64,000 bases of DNA from an uncultured Prevotellaceae bacterium (GTDB lineage Bacteria; Bacteroidota; Bacteroidia; Bacteroidales; Bacteroidaceae). Made by a program: the position numbers and the translations under genes. The notes under the pieces are model-generated. The model worked only from the letters and a program-made list of their open reading frames with translations, ran no database searches and had not been told where the DNA came from. The stretch lies in assembly GCA_902800185.1 (NCBI GenBank), contig CADCDK010000004.1, positions 1 to 64,000 on the forward strand, in the 5' to 3' direction. Positions 8,831-17,658 of this stretch are shown here, piece after piece (position 1 is the first letter of the stretch; each line of letters opens with the position of its first letter).

Positions 8831-9853
8831 GTGCTGACCGGTGATGAAGGTTAGCGACTGTGCCAACGGATTCTTCGGATGGCATTGCATCCATCTATAT
8901 ATATAATAAGGAATATAGACTCCTGCGACAAAGGCGAGCAGTGTTGTTGCTGGCCAAGGCAAGCTGACGAAGTGAAGCAACAATTGGTTGGCGATAAACT
9001 GTGGAAAGAACGACAGCAGGTAGATGGTGTAGGTGGCACCATATAAATGATGGAGGAATGTGAACCGATGACGTAGGTACAGCTGTCCGAAAGAAATGGT
9101 CATCAGAATACCGTTAAAGGCAATAAGACCCTCACAAACACCTCCTAAAGGGTAGGGGAAGTGTGTTTTTCCAAAACAGGAGGGTAGGGAGAGGAGCAGA
9201 GTGAAGGGGGCTATCCACCATGCATGAGTTTCCAACCTTTTTTCTATTGCATAGCGACAGAAGTAATAGCCTATTGTAAAATAGAGCATATAATGTGCTG
9301 CCCCGTTGAGATTGAGCAGTGACAACTTGTCGATGGGTGTGCAGAGATGGATGACCGTCAACGATAACAGGACGAGCAGAGGATGTATTCCATACTTTCT
9401 CAACAGATGATGCCTGAACTTAATGAGGGTCATAGCAGCCACATAGATGAGAAAGAGTGTGGGCAGGAACCAAAAGGAGCCTATGACATTGTGATAGGGG
9501 TGTAGCAGCATCTCCGCATAGCCTTGCCACGAGGCTTCAACAGGTCGGGCGGACAGATGATTCAGCCAGATTTTAGGAATAAAGAAGAGACTGCTGATGA
9601 GGAGGTAGGGAAATAACAGCCGGTAAGCTTTCTTCATGACAAACCCGTTCCATCCCCATAGGACCGACTGGTGAAGAGGTCTGCGGGCAGTATAGTGTAG
9701 CAGGTAGCCCGAAATGAAGAAGAAGAGCGGCATGTGGAAGCCATAGATCCAATGCACCAACGGATTGAACATGTTCTGATAAAACGAATGTCCGAGCACC
9801 ACAAGGATGATGCCCACGGTCTGCATGTAGTATATCAGATAGTTTTTAGTCAT
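8810..9853 (-). CDS. Acyltransferase-3 family membrane protein (second)
   Basis: 347 aa, about ten membrane helices. The N-terminus NYLIYYMQTVGIILVVLGHSF carries the His of the family, followed by MPLFFFISGYLLHY. It is related in type to the convergent gene at 7844-8830 but clearly different in sequence. I chose the ATG at 9853: it overlaps the stop of the upstream glycosyltransferase-like gene (ATGA) and begins directly before the first helix. A start at 9976 would add 41 Arg-rich residues read from within the upstream gene. Likely acylates a cell-envelope glycan in the same pathway as the upstream membrane protein. Confidence 0.85.
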   Translation of the reverse strand: MTKNYLIYYMQTVGIILVVLGHSFYQNMFNPLVHWIYGFHMPLFFFISGYLLHYTARRPLHQSVLWGWNGFVMKKAYRLLFPYLLISSLFFIPKIWLNHLSARPVEASWQGYAEMLLHPYHNVIGSFWFLPTLFLIYVAAMTLIKFRHHLLRKYGIHPLLVLLSLTVIHLCTPIDKLSLLNLNGAAHYMLYFTIGYYFCRYAIEKRLETHAWWIAPFTLLLSLPSCFGKTHFPYPLGGVCEGLIAFNGILMTISFGQLYLRHRFTFLHHLYGATYTIYLLSFFPQFIANQLLLHFVSLPWPATTLLAFVAGVYIPYYIYRWMQCHPKNPLAQSLTFITGQHSFQTKA

Positions 9854-11274
9854 GGAAGGGTGGAATGAGATGACTCTTTTTCTAAGACGGTGATGGTATG
9901 ATGTTTTTGAATCCAGACGGCATCGTAACCCGTGGAGAGGGCATCGAAGATGAATGAATCCTTTTTTTCGTTCCATTGATCGACGGGAACAACAAGTTCA
10001 GTGATAGATTCAGGCCACTGATAGTGAGTTTCCATACAGACGGCTCTTCCCCATCCGAAGGCATCCGCAGGATTGACACAGAAGCTGGAATACTGAGGCG
10101 ACTTGTCTTCCTGCATGATGAGAAAAACGTTGCGGGCGGGGTGCTTGCTCTGTCGGAGGACTCCCTTTACCAGTTGTTTACCTGTCTCTCCACTCTTCAT
10201 AGACTTCTGCCAATGATGTCCCGTACTGATAAGCATGGCTGCAGCATAAGCGATGAAGGAGCCGATGAGCCAACGGTGACGTGTTTCCTGCTGTATGACA
10301 TATCCTATCAACAGAGCACTCAACGACAGGGCGGCGTATGCATGGAGGACGGAGAAAATAGTGAGCAGGTGGGGCAATGCTAAAAGTAGTATGCTTGCCA
10401 TGAGAACCCATCCGATTCGGGAACTGCTCTTCAAAAGACACCTGACAAATATTATAAGGAAAGGAATCGAAAGCAACAACGTTATTGCGATGAGCCACCC
10501 GTTGCGACTGGGAGCATGCACGATGCTTACATAGTCCAGCGGTATGAATGTATATCCGATGAGCATCATCAAACCCCGCACATGTTGTAAGAGTCCGTCG
10601 TTGACGTAGGCAGAATCTGTACGGATGACCTCCGTTGACCATGCAAAGCGAACTGTCAAGTACAGGAATGCTACAACGGTACCCCATAAGAATCCATTCT
10701 TCATAGCCCCTCTCTCGTTCCTTACACCAGCAACAACCAGCGGTGTGACCCATGCCCACATGATGCCATTCTCCTTGGAAAGGGTGGCGAGCAGGAGGGT
10801 TATTCCCCATAGCACGTATTTTCTTCTGCCGTGCATTCGTAGGCAGATGAGCAGTCCTGTCAATCCCCACAGCTGCGAATAGACTTGGTTGATGGAGTCG
10901 GTGTTGAGAACCGTCGCAACCATGGCTGGTGACAGGTAGAAGACAAGGGTGCTGATGTAGCGTGCAAGACTCTTGAAACCCAATTGTTGGCCGATGGAAT
11001 AGACAAGTAGCGTGTTCACGACATGCCCCACGACAATCACCACATGATTCATCCATGGGAAAAGGGTGGGACGGAGAGCAAGCAGATAGCCGAAGATGGC
11101 ATCAAACGGACGCCATTGGTTGCCGCGTGGCAACAGATAATCGGCTTTCATGAACCCATCGAAGTTGGGCACGGTAAGATAGGTCCAGTCATCGACGACC
11201 GGGTAACATACGCACGCTGCCCAGAGAAGTAGGGGAGAGGTGAGTAGAATCAGTTGACGACAGCGATCTTGCAT
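9850..11274 (-). CDS. Multi-pass membrane protein, GT-C glycosyltransferase-like
   Basis: 474 aa with about ten to eleven hydrophobic helices and an acidic pair in the first periplasmic loop (PVVDDWTYL), which is the typical position of the catalytic DD/DE motif in GT-C polyprenyl-phosphate-dependent glycosyltransferases. A soluble C-terminal region of about 110 residues follows the last helix (from HHWQKSMKSG). No specific subfamily is recognised. It begins within the last 25 bp of porZ and ends in an ATGA overlap with the acyltransferase. Role in surface glycan assembly is inferred from fold and context. Confidence 0.7.
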   Translation of the reverse strand: MQDRCRQLILLTSPLLLWAACVCYPVVDDWTYLTVPNFDGFMKADYLLPRGNQWRPFDAIFGYLLALRPTLFPWMNHVVIVVGHVVNTLLVYSIGQQLGFKSLARYISTLVFYLSPAMVATVLNTDSINQVYSQLWGLTGLLICLRMHGRRKYVLWGITLLLATLSKENGIMWAWVTPLVVAGVRNERGAMKNGFLWGTVVAFLYLTVRFAWSTEVIRTDSAYVNDGLLQHVRGLMMLIGYTFIPLDYVSIVHAPSRNGWLIAITLLLSIPFLIIFVRCLLKSSSRIGWVLMASILLLALPHLLTIFSVLHAYAALSLSALLIGYVIQQETRHRWLIGSFIAYAAAMLISTGHHWQKSMKSGETGKQLVKGVLRQSKHPARNVFLIMQEDKSPQYSSFCVNPADAFGWGRAVCMETHYQWPESITELVVPVDQWNEKKDSFIFDALSTGYDAVWIQKHHTITVLEKESSHSTLP

Positions 11275-13283
11275 ACCGTTCCTTTTCCTCCTGATGATGT
11301 GGCGGTCTCCACCATATAGACGCCGCTTGCCACACGCCGTCCTTTCGTGTCACATCCGTCCCATGTGAAGGTACCGCCGTTGCTGCGCCCCTGTGCCACG
11401 AGTACGCCGTTGCTGGTGACAATCTTCACGTCGGCATCAAAGCTGAGGCCCACCACCGTGATGATTCCCGTATAGCCGGGACGCACGGGATTCGGATAGG
11501 CATAGACGTTGTTCTTCGACATACTCTCGTTGGTGTCAGTGGCATCACTCATGTAGGAGCACAGTCCCTTGTCGGTTCCGAAGAACACTTCGCCCGTTGT
11601 GCCGTTGATGGCAATGGATTCGATGTTGTTGGAGAGTAGTTTGCTGTTCTCGGCGGTGAAGTGTTCCAGCTGTGTCATGTTGTCGGCACTGATGAGATAC
11701 ACCCCGTTTCCGTAGGTTCCGAACCATTTGCGTCCGCCTCCGTCGATGGCCATGCTGGCAATGTCAACACCGTTGAGCAGATAGTCGGCATAGTTGGTAC
11801 CGTCATTGCGCGGCACTTTCACCTGATTGAAGACAGGACTTTCGGCGGTCATCTCTGAAGGTTCCAGCATGAGCGGGCCCATATTCGTTCCCACCCAGAT
11901 GTTCTTCTCATGGTCCTCTGCCACACAACGCATGTTTTCCAGGACGAGAGTTGTCCCGTCTTCGTTGACGAAGTTGCGGTAGCTGATGAGATGGTCACTT
12001 GTCATGTCATAGAGATAAAGCGATGGTAGCGTCCAGTTGTTGTTGACGAACCAGAGCAGTCCGCGACTATCGATGAACATGCCACAGAGCAAGGGCAATG
12101 AACGTTTGACGGGATAGCTGCTTGTTTCATAGGCGATGAGATCGGCTTTGTTGTGCGATACCCATTCTCCTTCTTTCGTGTATTCAATGATCGATTGCGA
12201 CTCCGCCAATGAATTCAGCAACCACAGGTTTCCGCTGTTGTCGTATTTCACTCCCGTTGTCATTTGATACTCCACGCTCGGATTTTCGGAACGCATGTTG
12301 AAAATCTGAATGAGGCTGTTCGTGGAGTCGTAATACTTCACGAACTGTCCGTTTTCAAACTCATAGAGACCGTTGCGGCTGCCGACAAAGACGTGGTTGG
12401 GATTGTTGGGGTCTATGTCCAATGCCGCCATGTTGTCGTAATTGCGAAGCGTCTGTTCTTTGATTCCCTCGTATTGATAGATATTCCACTCATGGTCTTT
12501 CAGTACCTGAATGGCTGGATTGCTGATGGTATTGTTCCATCCGGGACAAGTGTAGAGCTGTCCGTTATGGAACTTCATGAAGCCGAAATAATTGTGCAGT
12601 GGACCGCCCGGATTGGCATTGCTGACGGCTTCAAGCAGTTCTTCGTCAAGCGGAAAGGTCTTGTGGGTATAGTTTCCTTCACGCTGCCAGTTGTTCTTGT
12701 CCAACAGGTTGTCGGAAAGGTTAGCAGTGTAGAGTCCGTTTGTTTCCGACTGGGCATAGATTTTACTTCCCTCGATATAACAGTAGTTCACCTTGAATCC
12801 CAAGTTATAGCTTTCACTGATCTCCGCTGCTACGGTGTTCAGCTTCAGGATGCCGAATCCCGTGCAGATATAGGCATACTGATTGTAGATATAGACATGG
12901 TTGATGGTCTTGTCTTCCGTCATGCTTTTATGGTAGTAATCGGAGACGTTGAAGACATTGTCATTGCGGTCGAGCAGGTCGATGTTCTGATTGGAGTAGA
13001 TGATGACCAACCGTTTGGAAGTGGGGTTCCATTTGATTTGCTGAATGCCACAGTCACTCAGGAAGTTCATCTTGTCGTAGGTCTGCACGCTCTGGTCGTT
13101 GGTGTTGTAGGCATACAGGTTTTCGGATGCCAATACATAGTAGATATTCCCTGCTTTCTCCACACTGGTGATGTTGTGATAGGACATATAGGCATTCCAG
13201 GTACCCACAGAGGCCGCCCGACAATGATTCGCTGTCATTCTCAGCAATGCCAGAACCACTAACAAAACAATTGATTTTCTCAT
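11250..13283 (-). CDS. porZ: Type IX secretion system attachment-complex protein PorZ
   Basis: 677 aa with a signal peptide (MRKSIVLLVVLALLRMTANHCRA). The mature start GTWNAYMSYHNITSVEKAGNIYYVLASENLYAYN and repeated propeller blades (VFVGSRNGLYEFENG, KNIWVGTNMGPL, RKWFGTYGNGVYLI, EVFFGTDKGLCSY) match the two-component-regulator-type beta-propellers of PorZ. The last 90 residues (YPNPVRPGYTG, TFTWDG, GRRVASGVYMV) form the T9SS C-terminal domain. In Porphyromonas gingivalis, PorZ sits on the surface with PorU, PorV and PorQ and binds anionic LPS during cargo attachment. The stop overlaps the next gene by 25 bp. The gap of 75 bp upstream has no good promoter box. Confidence 0.88.
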   Translation of the reverse strand: MRKSIVLLVVLALLRMTANHCRAASVGTWNAYMSYHNITSVEKAGNIYYVLASENLYAYNTNDQSVQTYDKMNFLSDCGIQQIKWNPTSKRLVIIYSNQNIDLLDRNDNVFNVSDYYHKSMTEDKTINHVYIYNQYAYICTGFGILKLNTVAAEISESYNLGFKVNYCYIEGSKIYAQSETNGLYTANLSDNLLDKNNWQREGNYTHKTFPLDEELLEAVSNANPGGPLHNYFGFMKFHNGQLYTCPGWNNTISNPAIQVLKDHEWNIYQYEGIKEQTLRNYDNMAALDIDPNNPNHVFVGSRNGLYEFENGQFVKYYDSTNSLIQIFNMRSENPSVEYQMTTGVKYDNSGNLWLLNSLAESQSIIEYTKEGEWVSHNKADLIAYETSSYPVKRSLPLLCGMFIDSRGLLWFVNNNWTLPSLYLYDMTSDHLISYRNFVNEDGTTLVLENMRCVAEDHEKNIWVGTNMGPLMLEPSEMTAESPVFNQVKVPRNDGTNYADYLLNGVDIASMAIDGGGRKWFGTYGNGVYLISADNMTQLEHFTAENSKLLSNNIESIAINGTTGEVFFGTDKGLCSYMSDATDTNESMSKNNVYAYPNPVRPGYTGIITVVGLSFDADVKIVTSNGVLVAQGRSNGGTFTWDGCDTKGRRVASGVYMVETATSSGGKGTVCKIAVVN

Positions 13284-13358
13284 TCTGTTATTCTTTCTAT
13301 GATAGTCAATAAGATAACGGAAAAACCGTCGGGAAATTATATATAACCGTCTTTTTCA

Positions 13359-15368
13359 TCAGAACCGGAAGCGGAGTTGCAGGTCGGCATCGGTCTGAGA
13401 GCTTTGGTTGATTTGCTGATAGGAAGAGCCGATGTGGTCACGGTCGAAGTAGTTGGTGGTGCCAATCTTCATGGTGATCCACAGCCGTTTCGACAGTTCC
13501 AGGCGAGCCCACAGGCTGTAGCGGATGCCTTCTCCGTAGTACATGGGGAAGTAGAACTCGTGCTGCATGTTCCGTTCATAGAGGTAGATTCGGCTGTCGT
13601 AGTCATCCGTATGGAAATACCCGAACATGCCATTCAGGGAGACGCGACCCATCGTTAGCCCTGCATGCTGACTGAGCATGTAGCCTCGACTGCGAAGTCG
13701 CTGCGTGGTCTGTGCCCAGTCGGCCTGTGAGCGCAGGGTCATCCTTTGGCTTTCGTAGCCTAATGAGAGTCGGGCCCGATGCTCAGTACGTGGTTCAAGG
13801 GCAGTCTTCTCGGCATTGTCACGCTGTCGGAGCCTTAACCGATAGCGGGCAAGGATCTGCCAAGCGCTGCTCTTCCAGGTGATACCAACCAGATGGTCCC
13901 ATGAGTGTGATGCCTGCGATATCTGGTATTTGGCCCAAGGCGAATAGGCGTAGTCGGTGTAGGCCATGAGTTGAAACTGTCGGGTGGGCTGCCATTGTGC
14001 GCCGATGTACAGGCCACTCTCGTTTCTGACGGTACTGCCGTCGCTGAAGCTGTTGCCCCGCAGGGCATTGTAGCGATAGCTGTAGAACCGCTGCAGTGCC
14101 ATGAGTGTCAGCGAGGAGGTCAGTTCATAGCCGATGCTATTGATGGTTGCCAAAGCGTGTCCCTGGTCGATGGCGGTCTCACCGCTGATGTTCAGTCGCC
14201 GTGAGTTGTAGCCGTAGTCAGTGCTGACGTTCCAGAAGTTGCTGCCCGAGGGATAGTAGCGACGGAAGAGCTGCTTGGTGTTGGGTTGCAAGGGCAGACT
14301 GTAATGTGTCGCCACCGCCGTCACTCCAACATGGAACCCATTGCTGCGGAAATGGACGTTGGCTCCTCCCAATGTCTCCGTGGCATTGTGCTTGCGCCGG
14401 ATCTCACTCTCCGTGCGGTGATAGCCTGATGTGAGCAGGGTGGTGATGGTCTGGCCGGCGCTGTCCAACGTAGCGTCAATCTTCCGGGATGACACAAAAG
14501 CGGTGACATCGAGTCCGCGAAGCAAGGTGAGCGTGGCAGCTCCACCTTGCAGATAAGTAGATTCCATGCGCGACGAATGCGGTCGGATACTATTGGTTGA
14601 GCGGCCGACAGATTGCAGCATGGCAAGCTTTCCGAGCGAGAAATCATTGTTCATAACCAGTCCCATACCCAGGTGCATGCGATAGCGTCCCACAACAGCC
14701 GACTTCAAGCGTCCTAATTTGCTGATGTAAAGGTAGAAAGAATAGTAGTCGTATCCCTTTTGATTTCTCCCCGAGAAAAACTGTTCGCCGGCATCCTGGG
14801 CACCAATCAGTCCCAGTTTCACCCGCTGTCCGTATTGGAAAGTGTAGCGGAACGAGTGCCGATAGGGATAGCCCTGATACCCCTTTCTGTCACCTTTGCG
14901 CCGGTAGAAGGGAATCCTACCTGTAAGTGTCAGGTCGTGCTTTCCATATCGGAGAATGTTCTTCAACGAAGGAAAGAGAGGTTGTTCCTTCGGTTCGAGC
15001 ACAAAGAAGCAAGGCAGTAGCTTGCGCTGCGTCTCTTCCAGTGATGGGATTAAGATGAGTTCGCCCCAGCTCCTCATCACCTTATATTTATATATATACT
15101 CGAGGATGTCGGCCACTTGTGCCTCGCTGAGGAAAGGCAACTGTTCCAGCTCTTCTCGTGTGGCACTGTTCAGGTTGGGATGTTGCGAGGCCAGGTCTCC
15201 CAACAGTTCATAAAGCTGTTCACGATTGACGGTTTCTTCCTCTTCGCCATCGGAATAGTAGGCATCCAACATCTCCTGCCAAGCATCGGCGGGAACACCA
15301 ATAGAATCCTGTGCCGCACCCGTGACGGTACAACACACCCATACCAACAGGGTTAGTAAACGTTTCAT
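13359..15368 (-). CDS. Outer-membrane beta-barrel with N-terminal helix-hairpin-helix domain
   Basis: 669 aa with signal peptide MKRLLTLLVWVCCTVTGAAQ. Residues about 60-115 form ComEA-type helix-hairpin-helix motifs (HPNLNSATREELEQLPFLSEAQVADILEY). From about residue 140 to the end the sequence is alternating and rich in Tyr, Arg and aromatic residues and ends in RFRF, typical of outer-membrane barrels recognised by BAM. The family is widespread in Bacteroidetes and of unproven function; HhH suggests DNA handling at the cell surface but is not proof. It lies 17 bp downstream of the GT9 gene, so it is cotranscribed with it. Confidence 0.8.
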   Translation of the reverse strand: MKRLLTLLVWVCCTVTGAAQDSIGVPADAWQEMLDAYYSDGEEEETVNREQLYELLGDLASQHPNLNSATREELEQLPFLSEAQVADILEYIYKYKVMRSWGELILIPSLEETQRKLLPCFFVLEPKEQPLFPSLKNILRYGKHDLTLTGRIPFYRRKGDRKGYQGYPYRHSFRYTFQYGQRVKLGLIGAQDAGEQFFSGRNQKGYDYYSFYLYISKLGRLKSAVVGRYRMHLGMGLVMNNDFSLGKLAMLQSVGRSTNSIRPHSSRMESTYLQGGAATLTLLRGLDVTAFVSSRKIDATLDSAGQTITTLLTSGYHRTESEIRRKHNATETLGGANVHFRSNGFHVGVTAVATHYSLPLQPNTKQLFRRYYPSGSNFWNVSTDYGYNSRRLNISGETAIDQGHALATINSIGYELTSSLTLMALQRFYSYRYNALRGNSFSDGSTVRNESGLYIGAQWQPTRQFQLMAYTDYAYSPWAKYQISQASHSWDHLVGITWKSSAWQILARYRLRLRQRDNAEKTALEPRTEHRARLSLGYESQRMTLRSQADWAQTTQRLRSRGYMLSQHAGLTMGRVSLNGMFGYFHTDDYDSRIYLYERNMQHEFYFPMYYGEGIRYSLWARLELSKRLWITMKIGTTNYFDRDHIGSSYQQINQSSQTDADLQLRFRF

Positions 15369-15385
15369 GAACAGAGTTTGATGGC

Positions 15386-16438
15386 TCAGATCTCCAAGAA
15401 CTTCTCCAGGCGTTTCATGATGTCAGCAGGCTCAATTTTGTTCATGCAGGCAAAGTCGCCTCGCACACACGGCTTGCTTCCATAGACCGAACAAGGACGA
15501 CAGGGCAGGTCTATCTGTACGGCGTTGTCGGTGGACTGTCCCCATCCCATGAAGCCGGCGTAGGGATGCGTGGCACCCCATACACTCACCACGGGTGTGC
15601 CCACCAGCGAGGCCAGATGGAGATTGGCCGAGTCCATACTCAGCATGACATTGAGATGGCTCATCAAGACAAGTTCCTGTTGTAGTCCTCCGAGTACCGA
15701 TGAGGCACACGTACACTGCGGATAGGTGGCTACCCAGCGATTGAATACTTCCATTTCGCTCTTTCCTCCGCCAAACAGGAAAATACGGCAGGAGGGATGG
15801 CGTTCTATGACCTGGGCAATGACTTGCTCCATCCGCTCTATGGGATAGATTTTTCCAGGATGCGCGGCAAACGGCGCCACGCCAATCCATTGCTGGAAAC
15901 GCCGTTTCTCGCCGATGGCCTTTGGCAGTGTGCTCAGGTCGGCACCCTTAGGAGAGAAGATAGACTTGAAACCTTCCAATTGGATGGGATAGCCTAACTT
16001 GGCAAATACCTCGGCATAGTTCTCAAACGACGTAGGCAGCTGTCGCATCACCTTATTCTGCTGTCTTGTGAGATTACGCTTCATCGAGCGGTGTTTGTTG
16101 ATATGCGCCACATGATAGTGTGCCAGGTTGAAGCGTAGCCGCAAGTATTTGGAGCGTAGGATGTCGTGAAGGTCGGCAATGGCCGTGAAGCGCTTGGCAA
16201 TCAGTCGGCGGAAAAGAGCGTTCAGGCCTTTCACACCGCGGTATTCCCCTTTGATGTCGGCAGCCATGAAGCTGACGTTGGGTGCAAGGTTCTCATAAAA
16301 TGTACGGGCAAAAGGCCGACTCAATACCGTGATCCTCACATGCGGATACTGTTGAGCCAGCGCCCATACAACGGGAACGGTCATGGCAACGTCGCCCATG
16401 GCCGAGAAGCGAATAATCAGAATGTGTTCGGTTTTCAT
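15386..16438 (-). CDS. Glycosyltransferase family 9 (heptosyltransferase-like)
   Basis: 350 aa. The N-terminal ILIIRFSAMGDVAMTVPVV is the GT9 start, where the GD-x-x-x motif binds the donor, and the C-terminal half has the usual LGGLQQELVLMSHLNVMLSMDSANLHLASLVGTPVVSVWG, the GT-B donor site. Cytoplasmic, membrane-associated transferase for LPS core sugars. Four Cys near the end (LPCRPCSVYGSKPCVRGDFAC) match a Cys cluster common to Bacteroidetes members. It is the second gene of DUF4254-GT9-HhH barrel. The acceptor is likely LPS, in line with nearby PorZ and acyltransferases. Confidence 0.9.
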   Translation of the reverse strand: MKTEHILIIRFSAMGDVAMTVPVVWALAQQYPHVRITVLSRPFARTFYENLAPNVSFMAADIKGEYRGVKGLNALFRRLIAKRFTAIADLHDILRSKYLRLRFNLAHYHVAHINKHRSMKRNLTRQQNKVMRQLPTSFENYAEVFAKLGYPIQLEGFKSIFSPKGADLSTLPKAIGEKRRFQQWIGVAPFAAHPGKIYPIERMEQVIAQVIERHPSCRIFLFGGGKSEMEVFNRWVATYPQCTCASSVLGGLQQELVLMSHLNVMLSMDSANLHLASLVGTPVVSVWGATHPYAGFMGWGQSTDNAVQIDLPCRPCSVYGSKPCVRGDFACMNKIEPADIMKRLEKFLEI

Positions 16439-16455
16439 TATCAGGTCCCTTGGCT

Positions 16456-17058
16456 TTACTTTTTATACAGCACGGGATTGGTAGAGGGATCGTTGTACAT
16501 CTTCATCTGCATGTAAACTTTCATGTACTTGCGCCCGGCCTCAATGTCTTCCAGCAACTGGTTGATGGCGGTGCCGAGATCTACCTGCTGCTCCAACAGG
16601 ATGTCGAGTTTCTGCTGACACTTCTGACGGTGCTCGGGACTTGCCTCGGGACGCTCTACCTGCTCACGCATGTGGTAGATTTTCAGAGCCAGAATGCTCA
16701 GACGGTCTATGGCCCATGCGGGGCTCTCCGTGTTGATGCGTGCGTCGGGCTGTACCTGCACGTTGGCATACTGCTGTCTGAAGTAGGCGTCAATCTGCTC
16801 CACAAGGTCGGTACGATCCTGGTTGGACTTATCGATGCGACGCTTCAGCACCAGTGCTTCCGCCGGGTCGATTTGCGGGTCGCGGATGATGTCTTCAAAG
16901 TGCCACTGTACAGTGTCTATCCAATTCTTCAGATAAAGTCTGTTTTCAATACTTCCCTCTTCATAAGGATTATGGATAGGCTGGTCGATGTTGTCATATA
17001 CATGATAGTCACGAATAGCCTGATTGAAAATCTCGTTGCAATGTTGTGTAAACGTCAT
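16456..17058 (-). CDS. DUF4254 protein
   Basis: 200 aa, soluble and mostly helical, beginning MTFTQHCNEIFNQAIRDYH with conserved-looking NPYEEGSIENRLYLKNWIDTVQWHFEDIIRDP. This is the DUF4254 family, which in Bacteroidetes is typically found beside a GT9 glycosyltransferase, as here (17-bp gap). Function unknown; a partner or regulator of the transferase is an inference from the constant pairing. It is the first gene of its operon and has a promoter box 25 nt upstream. Confidence 0.85.
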   Translation of the reverse strand: MTFTQHCNEIFNQAIRDYHVYDNIDQPIHNPYEEGSIENRLYLKNWIDTVQWHFEDIIRDPQIDPAEALVLKRRIDKSNQDRTDLVEQIDAYFRQQYANVQVQPDARINTESPAWAIDRLSILALKIYHMREQVERPEASPEHRQKCQQKLDILLEQQVDLGTAINQLLEDIEAGRKYMKVYMQMKMYNDPSTNPVLYKK

Positions 17059-17083
17059 AATGATATTAGTTTTTATTACTCCG

Positions 17084-17111
17084 CAAATTTAAATATTTAT
17101 TTTTGAACAAA
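17084..17111 (-). promoter_or_regulatory. Promoter of the DUF4254-GT9-barrel operon
   Basis: Minus strand TAAATTTG (17084-17091) with TTTG (17108-17111) 16 nt upstream. The spacing is short but both elements fit. Confidence 0.55.
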
Positions 17112-17205
17112 CGAAAGAAAAGCAAAGTTTTTACTGGCAAAGGAGAAAAAAGTTGCACAATAGGGGGGTAGGTGTGCAAAGATAAGTGTATTTTTACAAA
17201 AAACA

Positions 17206-17237
17206 TTTGCACAATTCAATAAAAATTTGTTCCTTTG
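17206..17237 (+). promoter_or_regulatory. acpP promoter
   Basis: TTTG (17206-17209), 20 nt, then TTCCTTTG (17230-17237), one base off TAnnTTTG, 54 nt before the acpP ATG. The spacing is ideal for the Bacteroidetes primary sigma factor. Confidence 0.65.
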
Positions 17238-17291
17238 CATCCGATTTTAAGACAAAAAGTAATTATTCAATAATTTAAAAAAGAAAAGATT

Positions 17292-17528
17292 ATGTCAGAA
17301 ATTGAAAGCAAAGTAAAAGCAATTATCGTAGACAAACTGGGTGTTGACGAGGCTGAAGTAAAGCCCGAAGCAAGTTTCACAAACGATCTTGGTGCTGATT
17401 CACTTGATACAGTTGAATTGATCATGGAGTTTGAGAAGGAGTTTGGTATCTCTATTCCCGATGACAAGGCTGAGAAGATCAGCACTGTTGGCGACGCTAT
17501 CGCTTACATCGAGGAGAACAATAAATAA
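17292..17528 (+). CDS. acpP: Acyl carrier protein
   Basis: 78 aa, very acidic. The phosphopantetheine attachment Ser lies in [12 protein letters not shown] (about residue 38), which is the canonical DSL motif, followed by the helix II/III sequence [21 protein letters not shown]. It carries acyl chains for fatty-acid synthesis and for lipid A and lipoprotein assembly. First gene of acpP-fabF-rnc; a large palindrome separates it from fabF, which may hold acpP expression above that of the downstream genes. Confidence 0.98.
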   Translation: MSEIESKVKAIIVDKLGVDEAEVKPEASFTNDLGADSLDTVELIMEFEKEFGISIPDDKAEKISTVGDAIAYIEENNK

Positions 17529-17537
17529 ACATTTGCA

Positions 17538-17633
17538 GAATTATCAAGAAGTCAGGGAGCCAAGGAGCCAAGCAGTCATGACGCATGAGTCCTGGCTTCC
17601 TGACTTTTTGGCTTCCTGACTTCTTGGTAATTC
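17538..17633. repeat. Large palindrome between acpP and fabF
   Basis: The left arm 17538-17563 and right arm 17608-17633 are reverse complements over 26 bp with two mismatches. Inside, GGCTTCCTGACTT occurs twice in tandem (from 17594 and 17610) and the tip is CATG-acg-CATG. The transcript would fold into a hairpin of about 96 nt. It lacks a clean T-run after the stem, so it is more likely an RNA processing, stability or partial-termination element than a simple terminator. Confidence 0.85.
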
Positions 17634-17658
17634 CTTCTATCAATCCAACTTTTCATTT

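Noticed and set aside
12264..13262. 332-codon plus-strand frame opposite porZ
   Set aside because: A mirror frame of porZ with Val/Ile/Gly-rich sequence, no start signal and no family.
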